A model generated the notes under the pieces. It was not told where the DNA came from and searched no databases. It was given only the letters and a program-made list of their open reading frames with translations. Shown piece by piece: positions 50,001 to 61,410 of a stretch of DNA of 64,000 nucleotides. Every line of letters starts with the position of its first letter. The stretch's first letter is position 1. The position numbers and the translations under genes were made by a program. Origin of the DNA: Epiperipatus broadwayi (taxonomy: Eukaryota; Onychophora; Udeonychophora; Euonychophora; Peripatidae); NCBI GenBank assembly GCA_028023455.1, contig JAQFVV010000056.1:4363717-4427716 (forward strand). The letters are read 5' to 3'.

Positions 50001-50323
50001 GATAAGAGTGAACAGAAAACCCTGGATTTGTATAGTAGCAATAATGCAATTGGTATCTATGTGCAGGATTTTGAAGAAATCAATAATTGAATTTCTATTG
50101 ATGATAAGAGCACCCCAGCGGTAGCTGAGATGGAGAAAGAGTATATAAAGTAACCAAAACTTTCAATTGTTTTTATTATCGTGGGATCTGTGTGAAGGTG
50201 GAGCTTGGTTTCTGATAAGCAAAGTATATCTGGTTTGTGAAGTTTGAACCAATATGAGATAGCAAATGCCCTGTCTTTGAAGTTAAGCCCCCTGATGTTG
50301 AGTGACGTTATTGTGAATGACAT
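47060..50323 (-). pseudogene. LINE ORF2: endonuclease and reverse transcriptase, broken
   Basis: ORF2 would nick target DNA and prime reverse transcription on it. The start MSFTITSLNIRGLNFKDR (50323) carries the endonuclease Asn; LCLSETKLH carries the Glu. After a shift near 50110, WLGDFNDTFDHF appears near 49920, and after another shift HSLIDLIF and AFSDHLAVQ hold the last catalytic residues. RT: IRPISMVPLLIKIIESI, VQLDFTGAFDSV, IPQGSPLSALLF and the active site FYMDDVVVF. Between the second and third there is an in-frame 39-base tandem duplication (IIENFLANREIF / IIENLLANREIF, about 48510-48590). Then LIEKIN-like thumb sequence with further shifts near 48100 and 47950. The tail has CRLKLAP, CCLCLSSLEGMDHILRLCP, an in-frame TAA near 47354, and ends SPTNP at 47060. 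A TGA lies at 48726-48728. Confidence 0.92.
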
Positions 50324-50516
50324 TTTGAAGTAGCTTGCTTGGTTTCTTGTTCATTAGCTAAAAGACTTGCAGTGAGCTGGTTTTCTTTTTGCTTTAGGCA
50401 GACTTCAGGATCAGTTGATGGGATCCATAATGTTAAATCTTGGGGGGCTATTTGCCCAGAAGTATTAGCTTCAGGTTGGGTATGATATGAGTTTGATGTA
50501 TTATCATAATCTGATT

Positions 50517-52481
50517 TTAGGGATTCATCTTTCCATTTTTTATGGTTGGGACTGGCATTGCACTGTATGTCATCAGAGGTTGATGTGGTCTCATTTGAAT
50601 CAATATTTCCACTATTGTTATTGTTGTGAACAAAGGTGGTGGATTGTGTGTTTCTGTACTGGCACTTTTTCCTTTTGCGCAGTGTGGTGAAGGGTTTAGG
50701 GACATGGTCAGGCCCAGACTCTGTGAGGCTTGCAGTTTCTTCTTGCCTAGTTTCAGCATCAGAACAAGTGTCTGTTCAAGAGAAGTAAGTTTTGCTTGTC
50801 TTGTTTTGACGTGTTTGGTGGCATCCCAGTGGGTTGGTTTCTTGGCATTGGTTTTGATCTTTTATGTTGTTTTGATGAGAATCCTTTGTTGAATGATTAT
50901 ATGTTTTCAGCTTGATAGAGAAGTCTCATGCTTTAAATTTATATCTCGATTATGTTCTATTTTGGGTTTTGTTTGTTGCATGTTTTGCTGTTCTTGTATA
51001 AGCTCTTCTTTTGAACCACACCGATGTGACCGACCCGCAAAGGTACTGCAAGAGGTGCAGTGTCTGGAGGGGCAGTTGCACAGCAGGTGTCCTGTCTTCC
51101 TGCATTCGAAACATTGTGATTCAACTCCCCAGAATGAGATGAAAAGAGGCATTCTTCCTTTATGGATTGTGGGGGGGATATCAAATGGCAATATTCCTTT
51201 TTTTAATGTAATTCAAAAGAGTGCTATGTTTTGTGGAACTTCTTCTTGTATTCCAGGGACCCTAAGATATTTAAAAGAAGTGATTTTCCCATAAGGCATT
51301 AGAAGATTTTGTAAGTCAGAAATGTTGAATCCCAGACCACAATTTTTTACCCTGCCACTTATTGAAGTGTCACGGACTATGTTTGGATTGATGGTAATTA
51401 GATATCTGTTATCAAGTATCCTATATTTATTTTTAAAAGCTTGTTTTGCCATGATGTTTGCAAATTGGAGGATTAGATAGCGTGGGTTGGGGTGATATGA
51501 TACCCTTTGAATAACTTTCCAGAGATCTTGGGCTTTTAGCAGGTCGAAGAGTTTACTGGTTGGAAATGGGTATAATCTTAGTAAGTCATCTGTAGTGGAC
51601 AGAATGAGTGAGGCTTCATCTTTGAAGATAGCAAAAGATTTTAGTAATCCTTGTTGCATGGCTTCATTGAATTTGGTAACTGTTTCAGTATAAAGCTGAT
51701 GATTATTGAGTTGGTCATGAGAACTGTTTGATGGTTCGTGTATAAACATTCCTGTGTCTGATGCCTCATACAACTCCCCCATCAACTCAATCAATTGTTG
51801 TGTGGCTTCATTATTGTCTTGCAGATTATTTGAATTGTGTTTTATGTTTCCTGTTACTGATTTGTCATTATTATTGGATTTTACAATGTTTGCATAAGTG
51901 TTGGCTGTCATATTATCGTTTTGTGTATAATCTGGTTTAGTTATATATCTTTGTGATTGCCTAAATTGTTCATTTGTTATTTTATTGGAGTCATGATTAT
52001 CATCTTGAATTTTGAAATATCCATTGTTATGCTTTATTTCAGAGGAAGAGCTGATGTCTGTGGACTCTTCACTACTAGTGTGATCTGGGTTATTTGTTTT
52101 GTTTTCAGGCACAAGCGTTGATGTGAAACTGGATTCATAATTTTTTCCCTTGTTCATGGAAAGATTATTTTGCTTGATGGAACTCTTCATGGTATTGTAT
52201 TCTATAACATTCGCATGATTGACGTTAACTGATCATGTTGTTCTAATTTGACTTGCTTTTTGCGTATTTTCACCGCTGCAGATTTTAGGTTTGGCTAAAG
52301 ATTTTTTATGTTTTTCATTTAGAGTTGATTTAACTATGTGGTGATGAGTTAATTCTCCATCAGAAGGGTCTTGTAAAGGGTTTTCTTCTGTTTTAAGTGT
52401 TTTCTTTTTGGTATAAAGAAACTTATCCTTGTCGTTTTCCCTTCGTGTTTGTTTGCCAAGTTTTAACGTTTTATCGTTCAA
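50517..52481 (-). pseudogene. LINE ORF1: RNA-binding protein with zinc knuckle, broken
   Basis: A single minus-strand frame runs from MNDKTLKLGKQTRRENDKDK at 52481 to the stop at 50517. It is broken by several stops: TGA at about 52233 and 51213, TGA after SLSS near 50907, and another near 50850. The first third is Lys/Asn/Ser-rich and probably disordered. Next comes an RRM-like part (VIQRVSYHPNPRYLILQFAN, then GLGFNISDLQNLLMPYG). Then CFECRKTGHLLCNC (CCHC, C-x2-C-x4-H-x4-C) is followed by a second Cys/His cluster HCTSCSTFAGRSHRC. Such ORF1 proteins bind the element RNA to form the ribonucleoprotein. Which downstream piece belongs to ORF1 beyond 50907 is less certain. Confidence 0.85.
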
Positions 52482-52998
52482 TGCGCTGGTGTTTATTTTA
52501 GAAACACAGCATTTTGCTTTTGATAAATTATCTGATTTGTTTTGTTTTGTTATTGGGAAATTTAAATGTCTTTATATTTTTTTCCCTAACTATCGACTAT
52601 AGATTTTTGAAGTAATTCACCCCCCTCTTCCATGTTAGTTGTTGAAGGCTTGGAGCCTTGTAGGCCAGCCATGAACATTAGGAGATGATGTTATTCAACT
52701 CAATCAATGTGGGATCTAAATCAAGCTTAATGTGATCGTAATTTTTTTTAAAAACAAATGTAAAAGTGCAAATTATTAAAATTAGTACTTACAGTCTGTT
52801 TAAAAGCATTTTGAGGCGAAATCCCAGATTAAAAGTGAATATTTTATTGTCTCAAAGGTGATATGATTTGAGCAACGTCTGGTCCGTTGCGCTGCTAGAG
52901 GTCAGCTTCTAAATTAAAGATTTTTTCAAATAATTTAGAGTATTTTTAAAAATACAAAAAAAAAAATATTATTTAATCAATCATTCAGTTATTCTAAA

Positions 52999-53204
52999 TT
53001 TTATTTTAAATAATTAAATAAATATATTTGTTCGTATTCATTTCTCCTTTTTCTTTTAGCTTTAAATACATACGTTTTGTTTGCCATAAGACAAATCTGT
53101 CTTTTATTTTAAATAATTAAATAAATATATTTGTTCGTATTCATTTCTCCTTTTTCTTTTAGCTTTAAATACATACGTTTTGTTTGCCATAAGACAAATC
53201 TGTC
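52999..53204. repeat. Exact tandem duplication, period 103
   Basis: Two adjacent 103-base copies appear identical by eye (52999-53101 and 53102-53204), each ending with CATAAGACAAATCTGTC. Identity in such fast-decaying DNA implies a very recent event or an assembly artefact. Confidence 0.92.
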
Positions 53205-53221
53205 TCTCTCTCTATATATAT

Positions 53222-53312
53222 ATATTAATGAAAACAGGGCATATATCACATGACATATATAGCTTGCATTATCAATTTGTAATATGTGATATATGACCTG
53301 CTTTCATTAATA
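53222..53312. repeat. Short inverted repeat, about 30-bp arms
   Basis: ATATTAATGAAAACAGGGC at 53222 is mirrored by GACCTGCTTTCATTAATAT ending 53312, with ATATCACAT / ATGTGATAT inside and a 31-base spacer. Confidence 0.7.
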
Positions 53313-53504
53313 TTATAATTTGGGTGTTAAGGCTTTGGCTATATTAAATCGCTAAGCCTACTAATATATGGGGTCACTGACTTTAATTCAGGCCCATATA
53401 GCTTCTTCAGTTGAAGAGCCGAATTTGAAGACATACAGATGTCTGAAAATTTCAGATCTTCTTTTTAATAGTTAAGTATTACATAAATGCTTGGCTTGAG
53501 TTAG

Positions 53505-53655
53505 TATTTCTGAATCTAATGTCCAAACTCCTCACTGAAGAGAGCTATAGCTCAAAAATGGTCTAGAGATGGGGACAATCCTAGATAAAGATTTCAAATG
53601 CTTTCTCTTGTGGCATTCATCATAAAAAAGCTTGTTTAGAGCTATTAGGATGCTC
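53505..53655 (+). repeat. Dispersed repeat with hammerhead-like core, copy 3
   Basis: A diverged member: it keeps CACTGAAGAGAGC, TCAAATGCTTTCTC, GCATTCATCAT, AAAGCTTGTTTAGAGC and TGCTCTTTATTTA in the same order as copies 1 and 2. Confidence 0.62.
53525..53575 (+). ncRNA. Hammerhead-ribozyme-like motif with covarying stem II
   Basis: CTGAAGA box (53535-53541), stem II GAGC/GCTC (53542-53545 with 53550-53553) around TATA, then AAAA in place of GAAA, then TGGTC. Stem II differs from copies 1 and 2 (GTGC/GCAT) at both sides yet still pairs. Confidence 0.5.
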
Positions 53656-53661
53656 TTTATT

Positions 53662-53662
<1 letters not shown>

Positions 53663-53740
<78 letters not shown>
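53663..53740. repeat. AT dinucleotide microsatellite, about 78 bases
   Basis: Two nearly pure AT runs separated by a single AAAT interruption, directly after dispersed-repeat copy 3. Confidence 0.95.
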
Positions 53741-53741
<1 letters not shown>

Positions 53742-56700
53742 CTGATATCTACAAATTTAATCCAAGCAAAGTCTCAAGGTCTATATGTTGAAATCTAGCA
53801 AGCTTCAAGTACAACTATATTGTCATGGTCAACAAAAAAAAATCAGTTTATTTGATTCTCAATAGGATATTTCAAACATAATGAGTTCAAAACCTTTTTT
53901 AAATTAAAAGTTTTTTGGAAATAAAGATAAAATCATTAAAATATAAATATATAATAACATCAATAAAATTGAAAATGTTTTAAAATTAATTGCAATTATT
54001 TTGATATCACATAATCTTTTGAACTGACCACTGAATTCATTTACTTGCCTTTTTGACCCTGCAATCAGTCTTAGAAAAGGCCACTTGTACTAATTTTTTT
54101 AGCATTTTCTTTATGGTATGTCTTTTTATAAAAGCAAACTGAATTAAAATTTTATAATGATTGGTATTTATTAAAATTAATCTAAATAGATGTCAGTATA
54201 ATATAGAGAAAAGTAAAACAAAATCGTGGAAGTCGATTTTCAAGTTTAACATTGTGCTCAAAAATAATTCTTGCATTTGTGTAGTTTTGACTTTTATTAA
54301 AATATTGAAGATGAAAATTTAAAATTTATACATAATTTGTCTACTTGCTTATTTTTATTTTTGCAAAATTAAGTAAAATATATTTTTGTAAATATCTGAT
54401 GTTTACATTCAGATGATATTTGAACATATTTGTGATTTTTATCAAGAATAAGTCAAGGAAAAGTGTAATAACATCAGATAAAAAGTGAATAGTGGCAAAA
54501 AATGCCTGTTAAAAATAATTACAGTTGTTACTGAAGTTGATTTTTTAAATTTCAAAAATTATATTTATTACTTCAATGGATTATATTTATTGATATGCAT
54601 TTTTAATAATAAAATTAATGCAGAATTATTTAGTATTCATTTACAAAAAAAATTTTTTAATCTGAAGGATAAAACTTATTATTTTATTTGATTACTCTTT
54701 TTGCCAAGTATAATATATTATTTTTAAGGTAACTTTCAAATTTTATAGTTATAAGTCCAATGAATAGCATGAAGCATATAACTTTTTCATGAACAATAAA
54801 TTTTATTTATTAAAAATAAAATAAAAAATTATCAAATTTGTCATATCTGAAGAGTTAAACATAACTTGTTAGTGAATATTTCTTTAAAATGAATTTAATA
54901 AAAAGTAAAATAAATAAATTTATTACTTATATTTATTTGATTATGGAGAAATTTTGTATTGGTAAATGGCAAAAATTCAAATATTGAACTGCAATAAGAG
55001 TCGTCCCATTTTTGTATATTATCAAGTGATGGTAAAAAGATAAATTAAAAACTTGTTTTAATTTATTACTAAATAGCAGTATTGCTTTTAAAAAATAATT
55101 AAATAAATAAAATACTTTTAAATCTATTGTTTACTTGAATTTACTTTAAATTTTGTATTTCGAAGAAATGATCTTTTCATAAAAATTCTATTTTTGCTTA
55201 CATTTTGAAAATAAATATTTTGCATAGAATTGCCAACTTTTCAGTTTTATGTTTTGTACAAAGTTGAAAATAAATAATAAATAGCCTCCATGATTTTTTA
55301 CTACTTCAAGTATTTAAAGAAGAGAAAGTGTATTTTAAAAATATATTTTACATTGAATTAGAATGATATTAAATTATCATCATTTTATTATATATTTTTC
55401 AAAAATAATTTTTAGCATAGAATTGAAAAAGTTTTGATTTTGGATGTCATACAGAATTGCAAACAAATGTATTCATTCAATTTATTAATAAATTAAACTT
55501 TTTTTTAAATAAAAAAGTGTTCTAAGGATATGATAGATGCTTGGAGACATTACACATATTATGTGGTAATATAATTTTGATAAACTGTAGCCACATTTTA
55601 TCAATTTTTAAAATAAATTTCTAATTTAGAAAATCATAAACTTTGCTTATGGTAATTAACCTTTTTCTAGCATTGAGCATAACATTGTAATGCCAGTATT
55701 CATTTGGCATTAATTCCCTCTCATGTTGTTATCTGTAGCATTCATTTAATGGTTGTGCTGTTATTTATGGCAAAAATTGGAATCAAATTTAATATTGATT
55801 TCTTAATTTAAAACAATTTCAAAATATCCATATTAAACAGATACATTTATTTGCAAACAAGCCAACACACCACTGATTGGTAGTTTTTTGTTCTTTATGC
55901 ACATGAGTGCTTGTGAGAGCTTTTAAGTATATTGATCTTTTGTTAAATTTCAAAAAGAAAAACATAGTTTCTATAGTTTTGTTATATATTCATGATTATT
56001 GTTGCAAAATATTTATGTAATACTTACACTTTAAGATGAATAATGTGATTAGATTTGGATGTTATTTGAAAATATTTACATTTTGAAAATGAAAAATCAA
56101 GAGAAATCATCAGCTACAACCTTCTAATTGGCTAAAAAAAGTTTCATATTGATTGCAAACAATTTCTTATTGCCATTTTTAAAATTATAAATAATATTTA
56201 GAATAGAATTTTGTTAGCTTTAAGTAGCCTGAGCAATAATTTGTTCTGACTTTAAGAAAATAATTTGAAACAATTCTGAATTTTTTAGTTTAATGTTTTT
56301 ACAAGCAATGGGATAACTATCCAATAGAAAAAAAATATTTTTTATAAATCTTATTATGTATTGTAGTTTTTTTTTTTTCAAAGTTGAAATAATATTTTTT
56401 TATAATTTTCATTTGTAACCACATATATTTCTAACAAATAATTCAAAATTTCTGAAAATATAATAAAGAATAATGTTAAATTTAATGAAATAAAAAGTTT
56501 AAAATTTATTTCAATCTCTCACTAAAAGTTGTGAAAAAATGTCAACTATTTAAGGGATATTTTATAAAAAATTGTGAATTTCTTATAACTTTGGTACATT
56601 TAACTTCTTTTTTAAAATGTGTTATGGGTACTAAACTGATCATGTTTTTTTAATTTTAATTTTGGATGATGTAATATGTAAAAATCTGATATTAGAAGTT

Positions 56701-58980
56701 GCCAACATATTCTGTTGTTTCATTTGTTATTTTAAAAAAACTGGTAGTATAGACTCTGACATTTTTTTTTTTCCTTTTGGAAAATACAGTATAGAAAGTT
56801 AAGAATTTCACTCAGCTTAAAGATAAGTTTACTATTTTTTTATAATAATGTGTTATGAACATTAAACACTGGTCACATTTTTTTCTTTTAATTTTGAATA
56901 ATATAATAATTTAGCAATTTGACATTTAAAGATGACACCATATAAATTTTGATTATTTCATCTGCCATTGAAAGTATAAAGTAAATGCAAAGAATCATAA
57001 TTCTGTAATATGCAGACTCTTGATGTAAGCTTGTGGTTAGGGCCTGTACAGGTCCCTACTATCGCATTTTTATGTGCATATGCTTGAGGTTATAGCCTTA
57101 GTAAGTATTTAAATTCTTTATTAAATTATGTATACAATATTAACTATGTAGTTCCCTTTCCCCCTTCTCTCTTTTTTTGTATTAGTTAAAGCTTTAGCAA
57201 TTTGACATGAGAAGAAATGTTAAACATTTTAGCTTTCATTCATAATTGGCAACAAACTTTTAGCATAGAATAATAATTTATTTGCTTCAGCCATGCAAAC
57301 AGTTGGAAATTTTATACAATTTTAGAATTTGTTTATTTATTTATTTTTATATAAAAAATGTATTATAGATATAAAAAGAAACTGGCCACAAAATTTGGCC
57401 TTTTTTTTGATAAAATTTAAAACAATATTTATCTGACATTAGCAAATGCTCTATGTTTTTGTTTTATTTTTAGAATTAATTGAACACATGTTGGGTGCCA
57501 TTTTTATAACAATCTCAAAATATCTTCAAGATGTTACTAAGAAAGAGAAGGAACATAATTTGTTTATCTTTAAATTTTATTTTAATTTATAAACTTTATA
57601 TAAGTTACACCAATTGTCAGACCAAATACTAATTACATGAAAATTCTAGTCCATGACCACTTTTCAGGACCATTCAACATTTCTTAATTAAATTAAATTC
57701 TCCATGAATACATAATTTATCCTAAGTTTAAACTAAGGTGTTACCTGGATATTAAAAAATCCATGGAAAGAATTTATACATCCTTTAGCATTATTAAATT
57801 ATGCCACAACTAACTAGATTGAGGATGGTATTCCATCTCACTGGCTATCATGATTTGACCTATATTTAAACAATCAATAATCTATATGAACAATTTATTC
57901 ATATTATGATAAAGTAGTTCATTAAATTTTAAATAGTAATAATCTATGAGAAAAAGAAAGGAATCTAGATTAACAAAAAAAAATATTACAAAACAGTATT
58001 CATTAACACAGTACTATATAGTAAGACGACAAAATATTTTTACTAACTGTAAATTATATAATATATAAAAATAAAACACACATATATAAATAATTATAAT
58101 ATTGCCATCCTCTAAGTGATTACTTTTGCAATATATTGAAAGTTTTTGTTAGAGTCTCTAGTTATAAGTCCTGTTTGCCAGGCTTATCATTTATTAGTTA
58201 CATTATTGACTTCCTTCATTTGTTTTATTTTTATTATTATTATGGAGTTTATTCCTATATATTTCTTCTTTTGGTTTATTCTTTTGCATGCTACAGAGTC
58301 CATTTTGATAGATTTTGAAATATTAAGGCTTCAACTTTCTTACCTGCTAAACACTTAAAATATTTTAGGTCATGTTTCTTTATCCTCTACAGATGCTCCT
58401 ATTTTATAATAAAGGCATGCATTTAATATGTATTGAGGTCGGCATAAGATTTGGTATAGGGAAACATAATGTAAGAAATGGCAATTCAAACTTGATCACA
58501 TTTCAGCATAGTAATAGTATGGATAATTCATCAAGAAAAACATTGTGTTAGAATAAATGGGCACACACCTAGTAATTCTGCAATGTACCATCAGGATGGA
58601 TTTATAACACTCATTTTTGTTCATGGCTTGGCTGCTGAATAAAATAAAATTCAAAGTTTTTATGACAGCAGTATAACAATAACAGACTCATACAAAAAAA
58701 GACAACTTCATTACAGAATAACCATGATTATGATGTGTACATATTGAAAATTTACTCACTTTAATTAATTTAATATATTTAATCTGTTTTGGTAATTTTA
58801 TGTTACTATTAATAATGACACAGTGTGTGTATATATATATATATATGATACACCCTGGTTTGTCTATGATATATTGCATTGTTATACTGTTATTTCAGCT
58901 GAGTCACATGACCTACAACTGGTAATTAATACTGTAGATGCACTGTAAGCATTGATGTATAACAAGATTGAATATTTCAG
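53741..58980. other. AT-rich non-coding DNA, nothing recognised
   Basis: Frames at 54485-54691 and 58136-58358 lack motifs. About 57010-57110 is less AT-rich (TGTGGTTAGGGCCTGTACAG) and could be a SINE fragment, but boxes are not convincing. A GT/AT run lies at 58824-58848. Confidence 0.5.
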
Positions 58981-59027
58981 CAATATAAAAACCTGTATAA
59001 AATTTTTTATAAATGGAATAATTGTGA

Positions 59028-61120
59028 TCAGAAATTATTCAGATTAATGTGTTTTTTTTTTTTAATTCTTCCAAATAGAAGGTGGTTTACATGTATCATG
59101 TTTGTTAAAACAAGTCTTCTTAATAATATCAATGTTTTCTCTAATCTTACATTGGTGGAGAGTGTCACATTTAGATAGAATTCTAATGTAGAGAAATCAA
59201 TATTATGACCCAATTCCATAGTATGGAATCAAAGTGTCAATGCTAATGAGTGTTACTTAACTTCATTAGCATGTTCATATTTTCTAATATTGAAGCAATG
59301 ATTGTTTATATCTACATAAAAAGCTTTAAAATAATTGCTGAAATTTTATCAACTATATAGGCCTCAAGAAAGATTGATTTCTTAAGCTTGAATAGAATGT
59401 TACTATTTTTTAGTAAGTAATGAGGCTAGATGCTTTTATATAAAAAATACAAATTCTAAAAGTTATTTTTTCTTTTTTGGTTTTTTTTACTATGGCTGTT
59501 TTTGGCTTGAATTAAGAATTGGCATATAATTCTATTATTATAACTATTAACTAATAAAACTTTACTTACATGATTTATTTTTTCTTTCAGATATGATTTA
59601 TCTGAAAGATTAACTGCTCTAGTGAAAACAGTTTTGACTAAAGAAAAGATTTGAGATGAAATAATGAATATTGTAGGTATGTGTTTGTTTATAGTTTTTT
59701 TTTTTTTTTTGAGAAGGGAAAGATATAGATTATTTTGTTTACTGGTAATGAGTACATCAAGAAAATGAAGTTTTTGGATCAGTCTCTGCTTTCTTTGCAA
59801 GTTTAATGTGAGAATGGATATTAGTTAAATGAGAAAAGAAATCATATAATTTATCTTTACCACATTAACAGATGATAAATGGGTTATCTATATAAATGAT
59901 ACAAACAATAGATTTTTAAAGGTGTTGACTCTAAAACACAAATTTCTATATATTCTATAAGCAAATCAGCTATTACTCCTGAGATAGGCAAGCCCATTAG
60001 AGTGCTGAAAATTTGTTAATAATACTATTTATTGTACACCAAATGAGTATTTGAAAAACAATGTTTAGCTAAGGCAATAAATAATATGGTTTGGTAAAAT
60101 GCAACAATGAGAAATGACATTTAAAGCTGCATCAATTGGAATATTTGTAAATAAAGAAATAGTATTGAAGCTAGTGACAATATCATTTGCATTAACTTAT
60201 AAATTTATAAATAGAGAAATAAAATATAAAGAGTATTTTATATATTATTTAATGAATGAATAGTAGGCTTTATTATATCAGATTAATACCTAACTAAAAT
60301 GTGATTGGACAATTCTATAAAGAAGAATATCTGCTTTGACTATTTGTTTCATAGAATTTTTGGGATGAACACAAAATTTTTCTTAAGGAATCTTTTTTAA
60401 TGTTTCTCAATTTGTGATTTGTTAATAATATTCTTAATTGTCTTTTCTAAATAAGTACTATAATCTTGGTTTGACTTTTACATAAATATTATGATTTATT
60501 AAAGGTAGGACTCTATTATACATGATCCATAACAACAATAGTGTTAGATTAATTTGTGGGAAATATAACAATGGATTTGTCTGATTTTATGTTGTTTTGA
60601 GGTTGTTTTTTTTTTCTTGAGACATTATTTTTTAGGGAAGTTTAGCTTTTTACAAAATATTGCAAATCTCTGCTCTAACTACATCAGGTCTTTTAGAATA
60701 ATATTTTGTCAAGAGCTGATTCAATAATACAAATAATTTGTCCAAGTAGCATCAGAGAATATGTTAATGCAAAGTTAAAACCTTTCTTTAGAATTGAAAT
60801 CTCAAATTTTAAACAGATTTTGATGTGGAGGCATAGCTATTGGTGATTGTATTTTATTAGAGCTTGTAATTTTTTTTTCTTTTGCTGTTTTAGAGCTCGA
60901 ATGCATAACTGATCTATAATTTGCAATACAATTAAAAATACAGTAATAATTTATCAATTTTTCTATTATTGGTACTTCCAATCTTGTTATTAAATCAATG
61001 CTTACAGTGCCTCTACAACCATTTTTATAATATTCATTCTCCAGTTGATGGCTGGTGTGATCCTATTGAAACTAGTATATTATTACAATAAATTATATGA
61101 GATGAACCCAGATAATATAT
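59028..61120 (-). pseudogene. Second PLE copy, same family as 3764-6603, heavily decayed
   Basis: The minus strand repeats the order of the first PLE. An LTR fragment at 61009-61115 lies at its 5' side in inverted orientation, as in the first element. Then NANDIVTSFNTISLFTNIP (about 60190-60130), LMGLPISGVIADL (about 59995-59950), YIDNPF (about 59893-59876) and FLDVLITSKQNNLY with AVNLSDKSYLKEKINHVSK (59800-59560). The GIY-YIG end reads LGHNIDFSTLEF and HVNHLLFGRIKK (59219-59028). Both catalytic positions are changed (SFD to SFN, YIDD to YIDN). There are many frameshifts and stops. No 3' LTR was found. Confidence 0.82.
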
Positions 61121-61185
61121 CATTTATATCTGTAGTATCATGAAAATCTTTGTTCAATATATAATTATAAGGGATTTGAACTGGT

Positions 61186-61188
61186 TAC

Positions 61189-61221
<33 letters not shown>
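61186..61221. repeat. AT then GT microsatellite
   Basis: About eight AT units followed by about ten GT units, at the start of the neighbouring SINE-like repeat. Confidence 0.9.
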
Positions 61222-61410
61222 GGAGATGATGATCTGGACCAACAAATAAATGCTAGTTCAGCATGAAATAGATATATTGGAGATAATTTATTTTTTTCAC
61301 GTGTGTGGTCATGTGTATAGATTGTATGAGATAGATTAGATAGCTGAAGGGAGCTTGAAAGTCTGAGTTTAAATCCTTTATATTTGCATCTAAATTCCAG
61401 TGATATAAGT
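61222..61410 (+). repeat. SINE-like repeat, family 1, copy 3
   Basis: It carries GATGATCTGGACCAAC, GCTAGTTCAGCATGAAATAG, GTATGAGATAGATTAGATAG and the box-B-like GAGTTTAAATCC in the order of the reverse complement of 13774-13960. It is the most complete plus-strand copy. Confidence 0.72.

Larger units (their letters stand above)
46890..52910 (-). mobile_element. Two-ORF LINE (non-LTR retrotransposon), nearly full length, inactive
   Basis: Reading the minus strand, there is a 5' region (about 52910-52482) richer in G+C than its surroundings, then ORF1 with RRM-like part and zinc knuckles, a gap of about 190 bases, and ORF2 with apurinic-type endonuclease, reverse transcriptase and a C-terminal zinc-finger region. 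A short 3' region ends near 46890. A poly-A tail is not clear. The element is several-fold less AT-biased than flanking DNA to the eye, and its edges are estimated from that change. The clade was not resolved. The zf-RVT-like tail and CCHC-bearing ORF1 argue against RTE. Confidence 0.9.

Noticed and set aside
58136-58358. Two overlapping hydrophobic frames
   Set aside because: T-rich DNA gives such Phe/Leu/Ile frames by chance; no start context or motif supports a membrane protein.
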